From Acanthaster planci (lineage: Eukaryota > Echinodermata > Asteroidea > Valvatida > Acanthasteridae), in contig NW_019091355.1 in the NCBI RefSeq assembly GCF_001949145.1, positions 2,279,443 to 2,343,442 on the forward strand: a DNA stretch of 64,000 nucleotides. The letters are read 5' to 3'. A program made the translations under genes and the position numbers. Positions 23,170 through 33,093 of the stretch are shown piece after piece. Each line of letters begins with the position of its first letter. Within the stretch, counting starts at the first letter, position 1. Below the pieces are notes generated by a model that saw only the letters and a program-made list of their open reading frames with translations, was not told the DNA's origin and ran no database searches.

Positions 23170-24715
23170 GGACTTCATCTCTACGTAGTCATGGTATCAG
23201 CTTTGGCAGACTGCGACCGACAATGTCTCAAACTGCACATTTTTTTCAATACCCGAATGGTCTATAGACGCTGAGATGCCAGACCGACGTCAACGGGCAT
23301 CTCATTGGACACTGTTTTATAAGCGTTTTCCACTGTTTACATTTTAAGATGAATTCCAAAGTTAAGTGATGTCTCCTATTGTCTTTAATTGTTTATGAAA
23401 AAAAGATAATTATCACCCAGATAAGTTAATTACAGGGGTAAACACAATTAGGCAATTATTACAAAAGTAAGGAGGAGTTTAAGCAACTTTTAGAGTATCC
23501 ATCAGTTATAAAGTCAACGGGAACCAATAAGTGTACAAGTTGTGAAACTACACGTAAATCGAATCTATGAAAAAAGGGTACTTTCCTTTTTGTTGTGTAA
23601 AAAGTGGGCATTGAAGAAGTCCTGTACCTTTGCCCTTTCCGATATCCTGAAAAATTTCTTTTCAGTGTCCAAGTAACTTTAAATTGGTCAGTAGTTATTG
23701 GTCGATGAACATATTTTTCTCTAATTTGCAGAACGACATATTCTTCTTGGTGTAGGACCGTTAAACTCGAAGGCATCTTGTAATGGTCAGTCAGCTATCA
23801 TGGTGAATAAAAGTTGGAGACTGAATGCCTCCCGTCGAAAACGCACTGTGATATTAAAAACTTTTCTATCTGAATAATTTAACGGTATGTTTGTAATTAT
23901 TTCTAACGCTCTATTTCTCTCCTGGTGCCCATCCGCTTGTTTGTGAGTCCTGACATGGGACTCAGAGCCTTGGCTTTAAGCAATATGTGTGCATTGATTT
24001 CTAAATTTATGTTTGGGGAGCATATGAACAAGAGGTATGGAAGCGGTGAAAATATACAAGTACTTGTAACCAGCTACAGACTATCACAGACTTAGGCCTA
24101 ACATGCATAAAGACTCGGTGCTGAGACAATGTTTCCCTATATAGTGCATTCAGGAAAAAAGGGTAGACCATTTGAGCGCGGAACGCGATTTTTCACCAAT
24201 GGCCAAGTGTCCTACATAAGTCTTCATTTTTTTTGCAGATTTGTTGGCGGAAAGATTCTATTCAAATTGTAGATTCAATGCTATATTATTTAGGTGACGA
24301 ATACGCTCATTTTGGGTGGAAATCTGTCTTATTGCATACACGATGCTATAGGAACAAAATCATGATTACTATCGGTACATTCACTACACGGATGACAATA
24401 CCGGCAGGGAGAACCAGAAAGTCGGACTAAAACTACTTCTCAAGCTTTGCTCAATTCCAAATAAAATGTGTTTCATGCAGACATCAAATCACCAGGCAAA
24501 ATGATTTTATTATTTTTTTTATTAATGTCGGCCATTATCCTTCCTAACGCTATTTTATCTAAAGCCGGATTACATCAACATGGCCTTGTTGAAATCGGCA
24601 TTAATAAGCTCCACAGTATCCATGGTCTACAGGGAGACAAACAGGCAAAGGGGTCAAACCAGTAGGACCATTACGTCAGAATGACGACACGAATGCTGCT
24701 GCAACAGTGATTCAT
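23170..24715. other. 3' flank of ependymin-related gene 1
   Basis: Non-coding apart from small ORFs without context. Contains a possible AATAAA near 23805 and one TAGGCCTA at 24093. No further exon was found. Confidence 0.5.
23805..23811 (+). terminator. Candidate poly(A) signal of ependymin-related gene 1
   Basis: An AATAAA hexamer occurs about 640 bases past the stop codon at 23169. It is the first clear canonical signal I noted downstream; an earlier variant signal cannot be excluded. Confidence 0.35.
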
Positions 24716-25428
24716 TGTTCACAGCACATTCTCTGAATTTAATTTACCAAACTTGAAGGACAGAATAGGCGCGGACCTCGTGGCGCGATGTTAATTTCCA
24801 TGCACAGTGCCGCTGCGGGCCCCGAGCGGGACTGCAAGAGGGCGCAAGTTTCTTAGCAACGGGGATTCCTTTGGTCAGAACTGAACTCCTCCCGTTCACG
24901 AACGATAAGAAGTGCACGCGTCATGGTCGAATCGGTAGCAACAAAATGAACACTCCTGACCAACGGTGGCTGTTTTCAACCGATGAGGGGGTGCTTCTGC
25001 TCAAGGCGGATACGATCATACAACCAAACGGCCCCCAAATGGGACTCTGCCTATTTCCTAATATCCCAAGGTTCAATGGTAAAGGTTGGTATCAAAATTT
25101 TGCCCTTGACCAATCGAACTGGGTATAATTTATTCAACATTCGAAGAGCTTCTTGCGGAATTATATAGGACATGACTAAAAAAATATTTGCGGCTTACAA
25201 ATTGGCAAGGTCGGGTTACTATTCCGCCAGGGAGATATACTAATCTGCCCGGGCGGAATAGTAGTCCGCCTGTGCAAACCAATTTTTTTCTCATATCTCG
25301 TGGAAACAAACAAAAGAAAGTAAAAAAGAATAAAAGAACAAAGCTAATAGCAGGATTTGATTGCAGTTACCAGTGGAGATTTGCCATAGAAGTGGGTAAA
25401 CAATGAAAAAGACCAGCAAAGTTTATCT

Positions 25429-25989
25429 TCATATGTTCTCAAGACAAAGGCCATGGCGTCGTCGTGGGGGAGGGAACGCTTGCCCCCAGGGAGAAAAACC
25501 AAGATATTTCAGAACAGGACCACTTTCACTGTCAATGATTCATCAAATTACCTTCTTCCTCCCCACCGACAATGCCTCAACCAGAGAAAAATATTCCTAG
25601 CGACGTTCATACCGCCGAGTATATACTTACGCTTTGCTGACAGTGGCGGGGCATAAGGAGCAGTCGACCGAATTCCCTGGGATCGGTGACAGTGCGAAAG
25701 TTGGAGTATTTCAACCGTCTCCTGCACTATCCAGATTCACGCATTTTGCAGCTCTCTCATGGCCATTTGAATGGGATTCTCACGTCAAATAACAGTCACG
25801 TTCAGTTCAGATTAGTTAAAATCAGATCAAACTGTGTCATCTCACCGGTCTTTGCAACGAAGCCCTCTCGATGTAAAACACAGTTGCTGTCAATGCACAT
25901 CCAGCCCACGTGACGATCATCCTCAATACTGACGTACCTTGTGGAGCCCGCTGGGCACTTAAGTCTCGTCAGCACGGGCGCCTTTTGGG
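25429..25989 (-). pseudogene. Second copy of the last three exons of ependymin-related gene 2
   Basis: Exon-like blocks 25989-25846, 25676-25631 and 25528-25429 match exons 4-6 of the complete gene (27840-27185) with a few substitutions, conserved GT/AG borders, the same phases (1, 1, 2) and the same TGA. They encode intact frames, for example HVGWMCIDSNCVLHREG. No first, second or third exon accompanies them, and the sequence jumps from this block straight into the MITE at 26350. This is probably an allelic fragment of the same gene and not a separate locus; a genuine partial duplication is the alternative. Confidence 0.65.
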
Positions 25990-26049
25990 CTGGCAGAAAA
26001 CAAAAGAAAGCGGGGAAAAAAAGAAAAGAAATGAACATCACGGTGTGAA

Positions 26050-26112
26050 AGGAGTGTCCACTGGAAGCCTCACACGTGATTTGAGTCTTTATTCAAGTCC
26101 ATCCAACAGGAC
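26050..26112. repeat. Single 63-bp unit (duplicated in the other copy)
   Basis: The unit AGGAGTGTCCACTGGAAGCC and the 43 bases after it occur once here but twice in tandem at 27901-28026 in the second copy. It lies just upstream of exon 4 of ependymin-related gene 2, inside intron 3. Confidence 0.8.
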
Positions 26113-26349
26113 GGTGAAACAAGTTACAATGAGGAAGACAATGACCAATTTATTGTCCAGTTTTGGATTTGGGAGAAAGACCCCGGACAAAGATTTGTGA
26201 GAATACCCACGGAGTCAGGCAGGGACTGAAAACCTAATCCACTTGCCGCCCTAGACGTGATTCGAGCCATGGGTAGCAGAGGTATAACGTGGGGGAAGTA
26301 CATGGCATAACTCCAACCTGACTTTCCACGTCTCAACCACGCAGTTTAC

Positions 26350-26700
26350 AGGAAGCGACTTAATACTAGCCCGTGAAACCTGGTGCGCTACTTTTTTTCA
26401 GTAGCTGGGGTGACCAATGGTTCATGAAGAGGGGACAATGCAATACACCATTTAAGACATTTCAAAAACAGGAATCCATTACGTCGCTTCGATAGCTTAG
26501 TTGGTAGTGATTTAAAGTACAGATCCATTGTCCCTGGTTCGAATCCGACCCATTTGTGCTATTCATTTTCTGATTTTATCATTGTGTTTGGGATTTCCTT
26601 TTTCAATTGATGCAGAAACAGAGTCCAAGCAAGAACCCTCTAAGGGTCTTGGGAAAAATAGCAGACCAGGTTTCACGGGTTAGTATCTAATCACTTCCCC
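26350..26700. mobile_element. 351-bp MITE with 35-bp terminal inverted repeats and tRNA-like boxes, copy 1
   Basis: The left end starts AGGAAGCGACTTAATACTAG and continues CCCGTGAAACCTGGT. The right end (26665-26700) is its reverse complement with a few mismatches. Inside, at 26493-26505 and 26536-26546, sit TAGCTTAGTTGGT and GGTTCGAATCC, good A- and B-boxes of an RNA polymerase III promoter. No transposase. The second copy is at 29269-29617. No target-site duplication could be recognised. Confidence 0.75.
26484..26554 (+). ncRNA. tRNA-like sequence inside the MITE (not a functional tRNA)
   Basis: It has A-box and B-box motifs at tRNA-like spacing, but the T-arm pairs in only three of five positions and the bases around it do not form a seven-pair acceptor stem, so a functional tRNA is unlikely. 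Probably a captured tRNA or SINE head that travels with the element. Confidence 0.4.
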
Positions 26701-26894
26701 AGCTGTATGGCCTTGGATGAGAGAGTCACGGTGTTTCAAGCATGTATAGTGGGATTTTCCCGTGCATTTTTGGTATTGCTGATGCATTTCACTATTGTTG
26801 AATTCAGCACCCCCACTGCAGACCACGCCCCCAAAAAGGACACTATCTTCACAAAACAACTGAGATGTCTGCCTAGGAAGGTCTCCGCCTGATT

Positions 26895-26895
26895 N
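26895..26895. other. Single-base N, assembly join
   Basis: One N separates two copies of the same genomic segment. It marks a scaffold or haplotig join, not real sequence. Confidence 0.9.
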
Positions 26896-27184
26896 AGTTC
26901 ACAGCACATTCTCTGAATTTAATTTACCAAACTTGAAGGACAGAATAGGCGCGGACCTCGTGGCGCGATGTTAATTTCCATGCACAGTGCCGCTACGGGC
27001 CCCGAGCGGGACTGCGAGAGGGCGCGAGTTTCTTAGCAACGGGGATTTCTTTGGTCGGAACTGGAACTCCTCCCGTTCACGAACGATAGGAAGAACAAGC
27101 TAATAGCAGGATTTGACTGCAGTTATCAGTGGCGATTTTCCAAAGAAGTGGGTAAACAATGAAAAAGCCCAGCAAAGTTTATCT

Positions 27185-30100
27185 TCATATGTACTCAAGA
27201 CAAAGGCCATGGCGTCGTCGTGGGGGAGGGAACGCTTGCCCCCAGGGAGAAAAACCAAAATATTTCAGAACAGGACCACTTTCACTGTCAATGATTCAAC
27301 AAATTACCTTCTCCCTCCACGCCGACAATGCCTCAACTAGAGAAAAAAATTCCCAGCGACGTTCATACCGCCGAGTATATACTTACTCTTCGCTGACAGT
27401 GGCGTGGCATAAGGAGCAGTCGACCGAATTCCCTGGGATCGGTGACAGTGCGAAAGTTGGAGTATTTCAAGATGGCTCCATACTGGCCTAAATGGAAACA
27501 ATCAAAGGCTCAAACATAAAACCCAGGTCTGAATGCCGTAGTCCTGTCTCCATGAACTCCCAACCGTCTCCCGCACTATCCTCAGATTCACGCATTTCGC
27601 AACTCTTTCATGGCCATTTGAATGGGATTCTCACGTCAAATAACAGTCAAGTTCAGTTCAGATTAGTTAAAATCAGATTAAACTGTGTCATCTCACCGGT
27701 CTTTGCAACGAGGCCCTCTCGATGTAAAACACAGTTGCAATCAACGCACATCCAGCCCACGTGACGATCATCCTCAATACTGACGTACCCTGCGGAGCCC
27801 GCTGGGCACTCAAGTTTCGTCAGCACGGGCGCCTTTTGGGCTGGCAGAAAACAAAAGAAAGCGGGGAAAAAAAGAAAAGAAATGAACATCACGGTGTGAA
27901 AGGAGTGTCCACTGGAAGCCTCACACGTGATTTGAGTCTTTATTCAAGTCCATCCAACAGGACAGGAGTATCCACTGGAAGCCTCACACGTGATTTTAGT
28001 CTTTATTCAAGTCCATCCAACAGGACGGTGAAACAAGTTACAATGAGGAAGACAATGACTAATTTATTGTCCACTTTTGGATTTGGGAGAAAGACCCCGG
28101 ACAAAAATTTAAGAGAATACCCACGGAATCAGGCAGGGACTGAAAACCTAATCCACTTGCCGCCCTAGACGTGATTCGAGCCATGGGTAGCAGAGGTATA
28201 ACGTGGGGGAAGTAAATGGCTTAACTCCAACCTGACTTTCCACGTCTCAACCACGCAGTTTACAAATTACATGGCAATGCTCCAGCGAACACGCGACTGT
28301 GACTGTTACCTGGTTTAGCTTTTGGGGATTCGATTTGTGACAGACGCGACAACAGGTCTACTGGACATCAGAGGGATACCAGAAAGTCTATACCAGGCAA
28401 GATATGGGACGAAGGGGTACCCCCCCTTACCTGTCCAATCCCTATACACACTCTAGACTACGTTNNNNNNNNNNNNNNNNNNNNNNNNNNNNNNNNNNNN
28501 NNNNNNNNNNNNNNNNNNNNNNNNNNNNNNNNNNNNNNNNNNNNNNNNNNNNNNNNNNNNNNNNNNNNNNNNNNNNNNNNNNNNNNNNNNNNNNNNNNNN
28601 NNNNNNNNNNNNACACAAAGGCAGGGGGGTTCTCTCCGTCCCAAATCTTGCTTCAAATGAGAAAGTCCGACAGTAAGTTGACAAGTAATGAAATTTTGAG
28701 AGGAATCGGTCATGTTAAAAACATTTACCGCATTCAAAACACATTGCGTCGGGGCTATAAGCATTACAGGAAGCCTCACTTATGAGCCTAAACATAAAAT
28801 ATCTTCAGTTAGAAAACAACACGACACGAAATAAAGGGTACCACATAGTCAAGGACAATTTTCATTGGCATTTCGAATATAGTCAAACCCTGCTTTAGGG
28901 CAGTACTAATAAGTTAGTGAATGCTTCAAAAATATATACCATTTACAAATATATTTTACTTACAAGGGAGGCCAACATATCTGAAAGATTCGTGTGCTTC
29001 ATTGAAGACCGTACACGTCTTTGCATTGAAGATAATGTACGTGCGATGCGACGGCTGTTGGAAAACCAGTCAGCAATTATCAGCCAGTAAATAGGATCTC
29101 CGCGAGCATTAGTACTTTCGCCCCCTCCGGCGAAAGAGCGTGTGACCAAACAACCTCAGAAATCACGTGATCTGATTGTTCTACCAACTGCTACGCATCG
29201 CCTGATCGAGCTCCCGTGAGGAGAGGCTGGTCACGTGGAATTATTTGCACCGTCTAGGTCCAGCCTGTAGGAAGCGACTTAATACTAGCCCGTGAAACCT
29301 GGTGCGCTACTTTTTTCAGTAGCTGAGGTGACCAATGGTTCATGAAGAGGGGACAATGCAATACACCATTTAAGACATTTCAAAAACAGGAATCCATTAC
29401 GTCGCTTCGATAGCTTAGTTGGTAGTGATTTAAAGTACAGATCCATTGTTCCTGGTTCGAATCCGACCCATTTGTGCTATTCATTTTCTGATTTCATCAT
29501 TGTGTTTGGGATTTCCTTTTTCAATTGATGCAGAAACAGAGTCCAAGCAAGAACCCTCTAAGAGTCGTGGGAAAATAGCAGACCAGGTTTCACGGGTTAA
29601 TATCTAGTCACTTCCCCAGCTGTATGGCCTTGGGTGAGAGAGTCGCGGTGTTTCAAGCATGTATAGTGGGATTTTCCCGTGCATTTTTGGTTTTGCTGAT
29701 GCATTTCAGTATTGTTGAATTCAGCACCCCCACTGCAGACCACGCCCCCAAAAAGGACACTATCTTCACAAAACAACTGAGAAGTCTGCCTAGGAAGGTC
29801 TCCGCCTGATCTATTTTGAAAGAAACAGAAAAAAGACATTAAATAGGGATCGTTTAACTACAACTAAATCTGAGGCAATTTGGTCACAACGTGCCGAGTT
29901 GTGTCAAAAAAGACGTAGGTGCCTCCTCGGAGGGGTTTAATTAACCTTAAAACAAGTCACCCACTTGGTCAAAAAATAGAATATAATACCCTCATAGTAC
30001 ACTTGCTCGCTTGGTACCAGAGTTTGAAATTATTGCTCTAGAGCTCTCTGTCTCCTTCGTGTCTGGATTACAGTCCTTTTCTTTCAGGGTTTAAATTCTA

Positions 30101-31085
30101 TCCTCCCTCACAATTGTACAGATCTGCATGCCGTGACTTACACTTTTGAGATCTTGGAGGATTCGCAAGGTGAAACCTGGAGACCGTCCATGGATTCCAT
30201 GGAACATGTACTCCGTGACTCCAAAGCCGATGTTACGACTTTTGGCGTAGATTCCGGTCACCAACTCGACGCCACGATTAGTAATGGCCACAGAGGGATC
30301 TAGAAAGACAAACGGAACAAAATGAAATGGGGGTCAAATCACAACATGCCATCTGGGGAGATTTAAAGCGTGTCACGATGAACAACAACGACTGTTTAGG
30401 GGCGGGTCCAGGAAATTTTCCGTGGTAGGGGCGTCAGGCCCGTCAGAATTTTTAAAATGTCCGATTATGAGCCCCGAGCTGGACCAAGAGAGAACTGCAC
30501 TTCGCTGGTTCACAAACGACCATGAAATGCACGCGTTAGCGGCGCGTCGCTACCAGCAAAATACACTCCCGACAAATGGCTGTTTTCAACGGATGAGGGG
30601 GTGCTTCAGTCTGCTCAAGGCGGATTACGGACAGGTGGACAAATAGCATTGTTACTTATGCGCTTACCTTTATACACGTAGTAGTTACGTCATCTTGGTT
30701 TTTATTATGCCATCTGTGTTATTGATTACTTTTATTCATTTTATTTATGAATCATTTATTTTGGTGCCAGAGTGGTGGTGGTGGTGGAACGATATTGTCA
30801 AACTTTAATTACAGGCATACATATCATATAACTATTATGATACATAAGGATAGTAGAAAAGTCATGGTGAAGTTTTAGAAGTGATAGATGGATTTGTCTG
30901 ACAAGAACAAGAAATGAACCACCAAATCTGGATACCAACGACCCGACGTCTGCTGCCTTACTGATGTGAATGATGAAGTTGTCGGCCTCGCAGCACTGGA
31001 ATCTTCTCGGGCAGTGGCCACTTTGGGCGACCGGCGACACCAGCATCATCAGGCCCACCAGGCCCCATAGTGTCAGGCTGTGCAT
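27185..31085 (-). CDS. Ependymin-related secreted protein 2 (220 aa)
   Basis: Exons are 31085-30962, 30299-30142, 29054-28964, 27840-27697, 27432-27387 and 27284-27185; phases 1, 0, 1, 1, 2 join into 663 coding bases ending in TGA. A signal peptide (residues 1-22) is followed by GHCPRRFQCC. The diagnostic stretch is RTYIIFNAKTCTVFNEAHES then FRYVGLP, which matches the family pattern of a Cys-bearing strand followed by F-P-(I/V)-P. Exons 4-6 are Cys-rich (HVGWMCVDCNC, DCSLC) and diverged, ending GLCLEYI. The first four intron phases equal those of ependymin-related gene 1, which lies tail-to-tail with it. Role: secreted, possibly ligand-binding; no catalytic residues are expected. A 148-base gap lies in intron 3. 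The last exon's acceptor (ATTGACAG) has a weak pyrimidine tract and is the least certain join. Confidence 0.72.
27901..28026. repeat. 63-bp unit repeated twice in tandem
   Basis: Units 27901-27963 and 27964-28026 differ at only two or three bases. The other copy of this segment has one unit (26050-26112). A recent replication-slippage duplication in intron 3 of ependymin-related gene 2. Confidence 0.85.
28465..28612. other. Assembly gap (148 N)
   Basis: Run of N inside intron 3 of ependymin-related gene 2. Open frames that cross it are artefacts. Confidence 0.98.
29269..29617. mobile_element. 349-bp MITE with terminal inverted repeats and tRNA-like boxes, copy 2
   Basis: Second copy of the element at 26350-26700, with A-box at 29411-29423 and B-box at 29454-29464. 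Its right flank matches that of copy 1, but its left flank differs, because about 1 kb present here is missing in copy 1. Lies in intron 2 of ependymin-related gene 2. Confidence 0.75.
30461..30650. repeat. Dispersed repeat related to 24820-25020
   Basis: Shares an interrupted series of matches with 24820-25020, including GCCCCGAGC, GGCTGTTTTCAAC and GATGAGGGGGTGCTTC followed by CTGCTCAAGGCGGAT. Non-coding, diverged, probably an old mobile-element copy. Lies in the first intron of ependymin-related gene 2. Confidence 0.55.
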
Positions 31086-33093
31086 CTTTCACGAAATTGA
31101 ATGGTGTCTAATGTGCTGCAACAGGCGTCGTCTAGCTGCCTCCTCTCTGAATACAAGGGTATTTCTATTAACCATTTCAAATAATTTCTAGACCGGGTTC
31201 AGAGGACCATAGGTTATTAGCCGACTTCCACTGAGCCTCTAAAAAGGGTCAACGTTTGCTCCCAAAGAGACAGAGGTAATACTTCTGGGCCACAATATGG
31301 ATTTGTGAACTAAGGTACCCGGTGAATTGAACAGTTTACAGGCTGGACTTTATGTTTCTGGTGTTGCTATTATTTTCACGTCTATCAATTTATTTAAAAT
31401 AACTGTTAAGAGGGGTTTTATCAGAGACTCACTCTTTCGGAGAATGTGTTTGTGCACTCTTTTATAACGAAGGATTAATCTCTCATTCAAGTGACACACA
31501 CAATGCATTGAACAAGAAACTATAAGAATAGTCTCTCGACCATAAACAAACAAATTTGTACAAATACCGCAGTTTAATCCAGTATGTACACAGTTGTTTC
31601 TGAAAAATAACGAAACGCCAGACAGTAGTACAGTGTTTAAAGCCGCAAAGGGACAAAATGATAACAAGTTGACAACATATCGAACCACCATCATTCAATG
31701 TAACTGTGAAATTTAATTTAAATAGAGTTGTCTGGTGACCGGCTTTTGGCAGCCAGTCTAAAGCCGGAATGTGTCCCTGTTATAGGTTTTTAGCTCTTGA
31801 CTACCGTGAGAAATTAAACCTTGGGACTGTTCGACAAAGTTTGTCGTTTCAAACTTAATGTTGATTTGGATTTTTCATTACCATTTACGACAAGACGGTT
31901 TTACGAGGAAATGGCGGCACTGTATTTTGCAGGTTTATTAGGCGCCACACGAAAGCCAACTTTTATGACTACTGCTCGCCGGCTTTGAATTTCCATTCAA
32001 ACAATTACAACGCTAAAACACCCACAAACAAGGACCTCAGTTTTAGGTCCATCTTCAGTTTCTGCGTATTGTTGAAAAACAGCTGAATTCTTTTTCTAAG
32101 TTAAAGAGAAAATGGTAACTAATATAGAGTGCGTTTAATACAAGAATACCTTCAAAAACACAGGATACTATAGCTTATGCGGGTAATATGCTTTAATAAT
32201 ATTTACAAGCCGACAACGGCAAACTGATAACTGAGTATTTCTTTTTGCTTTGTTATTGAAGTGCGACGAAACTAAAAGTACTATTATCAGAGATGATCGA
32301 TTTTCCAAAGGTTACTTTCGCACACAAAGCTGTATCTTAGATTTAGAAAGTAAAGAGCAATCAGGTTGCCGTACAAAAAACTAAGAAAAATTGGCACAAC
32401 CTAAAATACAAAGAATACGTTTTACGCGAAAAGTGTGTACGTTGTAACGTTACACGGGCACACGACAATGCAGCAAAAGGTTAGGCACTTACACAATACC
32501 ACAAAAGGCACAACATTTAACAATAGAGAACACTGTTGTAAAATAAACAAAATCATTACCGAAGATCAATGAAACATGTATGAATTACCATACAATTACC
32601 GTATTGGTTCTATATTAAAACAAATAGAATTTTTTTCACACTGTTGCTAGTCAGCTTATCAGTCAGATTCTCCAGATGTTAGCTGTAAAGTTACTTTTCA
32701 CATTCTATCCGTTCTTAATTAAATATCTATAATATTTCGACGGACGTCTGAAGTTTACCTTATGAATGCATTCTGTATTGAAGCCTGTCAAAATATACCA
32801 ATTATGAAGATCCTACTCGTATTTTAATCATGCAGCAATTACGTTTCACGTTTGTATTGGAACTCTTTTATAATGCTTATTTAGACGGTTCCGCTCTTGC
32901 ACGGTATCTGTGAAGGGTAATTCAAAGTTGATCAATGATCACCCAAATGATTTCATGTTTTCTCTAAAAATCGATTTCCAAGAAAATCGGCACAAAAGCG
33001 AAGTAAACCTAATGGGTGTACCGTTGGACAACATCTCTGATTAGTTAATTTAACCTTAAGCTGTCAACCGAATTAACGCTGGTACCCGAAGGT
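31086..33093. other. Intergenic region between ependymin-related gene 2 and the lipoxygenase
   Basis: AT-rich, about 2 kb. It holds the promoter side of the minus-strand ependymin-related gene 2 and the 3' flank of the minus-strand lipoxygenase. No exon, RNA gene or clear repeat was recognised. Confidence 0.5.

Larger units (their letters stand above)
24717..26894. repeat. Duplicated segment, first copy (likely alternative haplotype)
   Basis: Blocks 24717-24912, 25338-26349 and 26350-26894 are near-identical to 26896-27093, 27094-28264 and 29269-29811 respectively, in the same order and orientation. The copy ends at the single N at 26895, and the second copy starts at the next base. Differences are small substitutions and indels: about 425 bases (24913-25337) are present only here, about 88 bases are present only in the other copy, and a 63-bp tandem unit is single here and double there. 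Best read as two alleles placed in series by the assembler. Confidence 0.8.
26896..29811. repeat. Duplicated segment, second copy (primary haplotype)
   Basis: Starts inside block A right after the N and contains blocks A (to 27093), B (27094-28264) and C (29269-29811). Between B and C it has about 1 kb absent from the first copy, including the assembly gap and exon 3 of ependymin-related gene 2. This version supports a complete gene, so it should be treated as the reference copy. Confidence 0.8.

Noticed and set aside
26484-26554. Functional tRNA gene
   Set aside because: A- and B-boxes are good, but the T-arm is mostly unpaired and no acceptor stem forms; copies occur inside a MITE.
28735-28793. 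Possible exon (minus strand) reading LISEASCNAYSPDAMCFEC
   Set aside because: Borders are GT/AG-like, but its phases (2 to 1) do not fit between exons 3 and 4 of ependymin-related gene 2, which already join in phase 1.
29600-29813. Long Cys-containing minus-strand ORF starting SGGDLPRQTS
   Set aside because: Lies in block C next to and partly inside the MITE, in intron 2; needs phase 2 entry that no upstream exon supplies.
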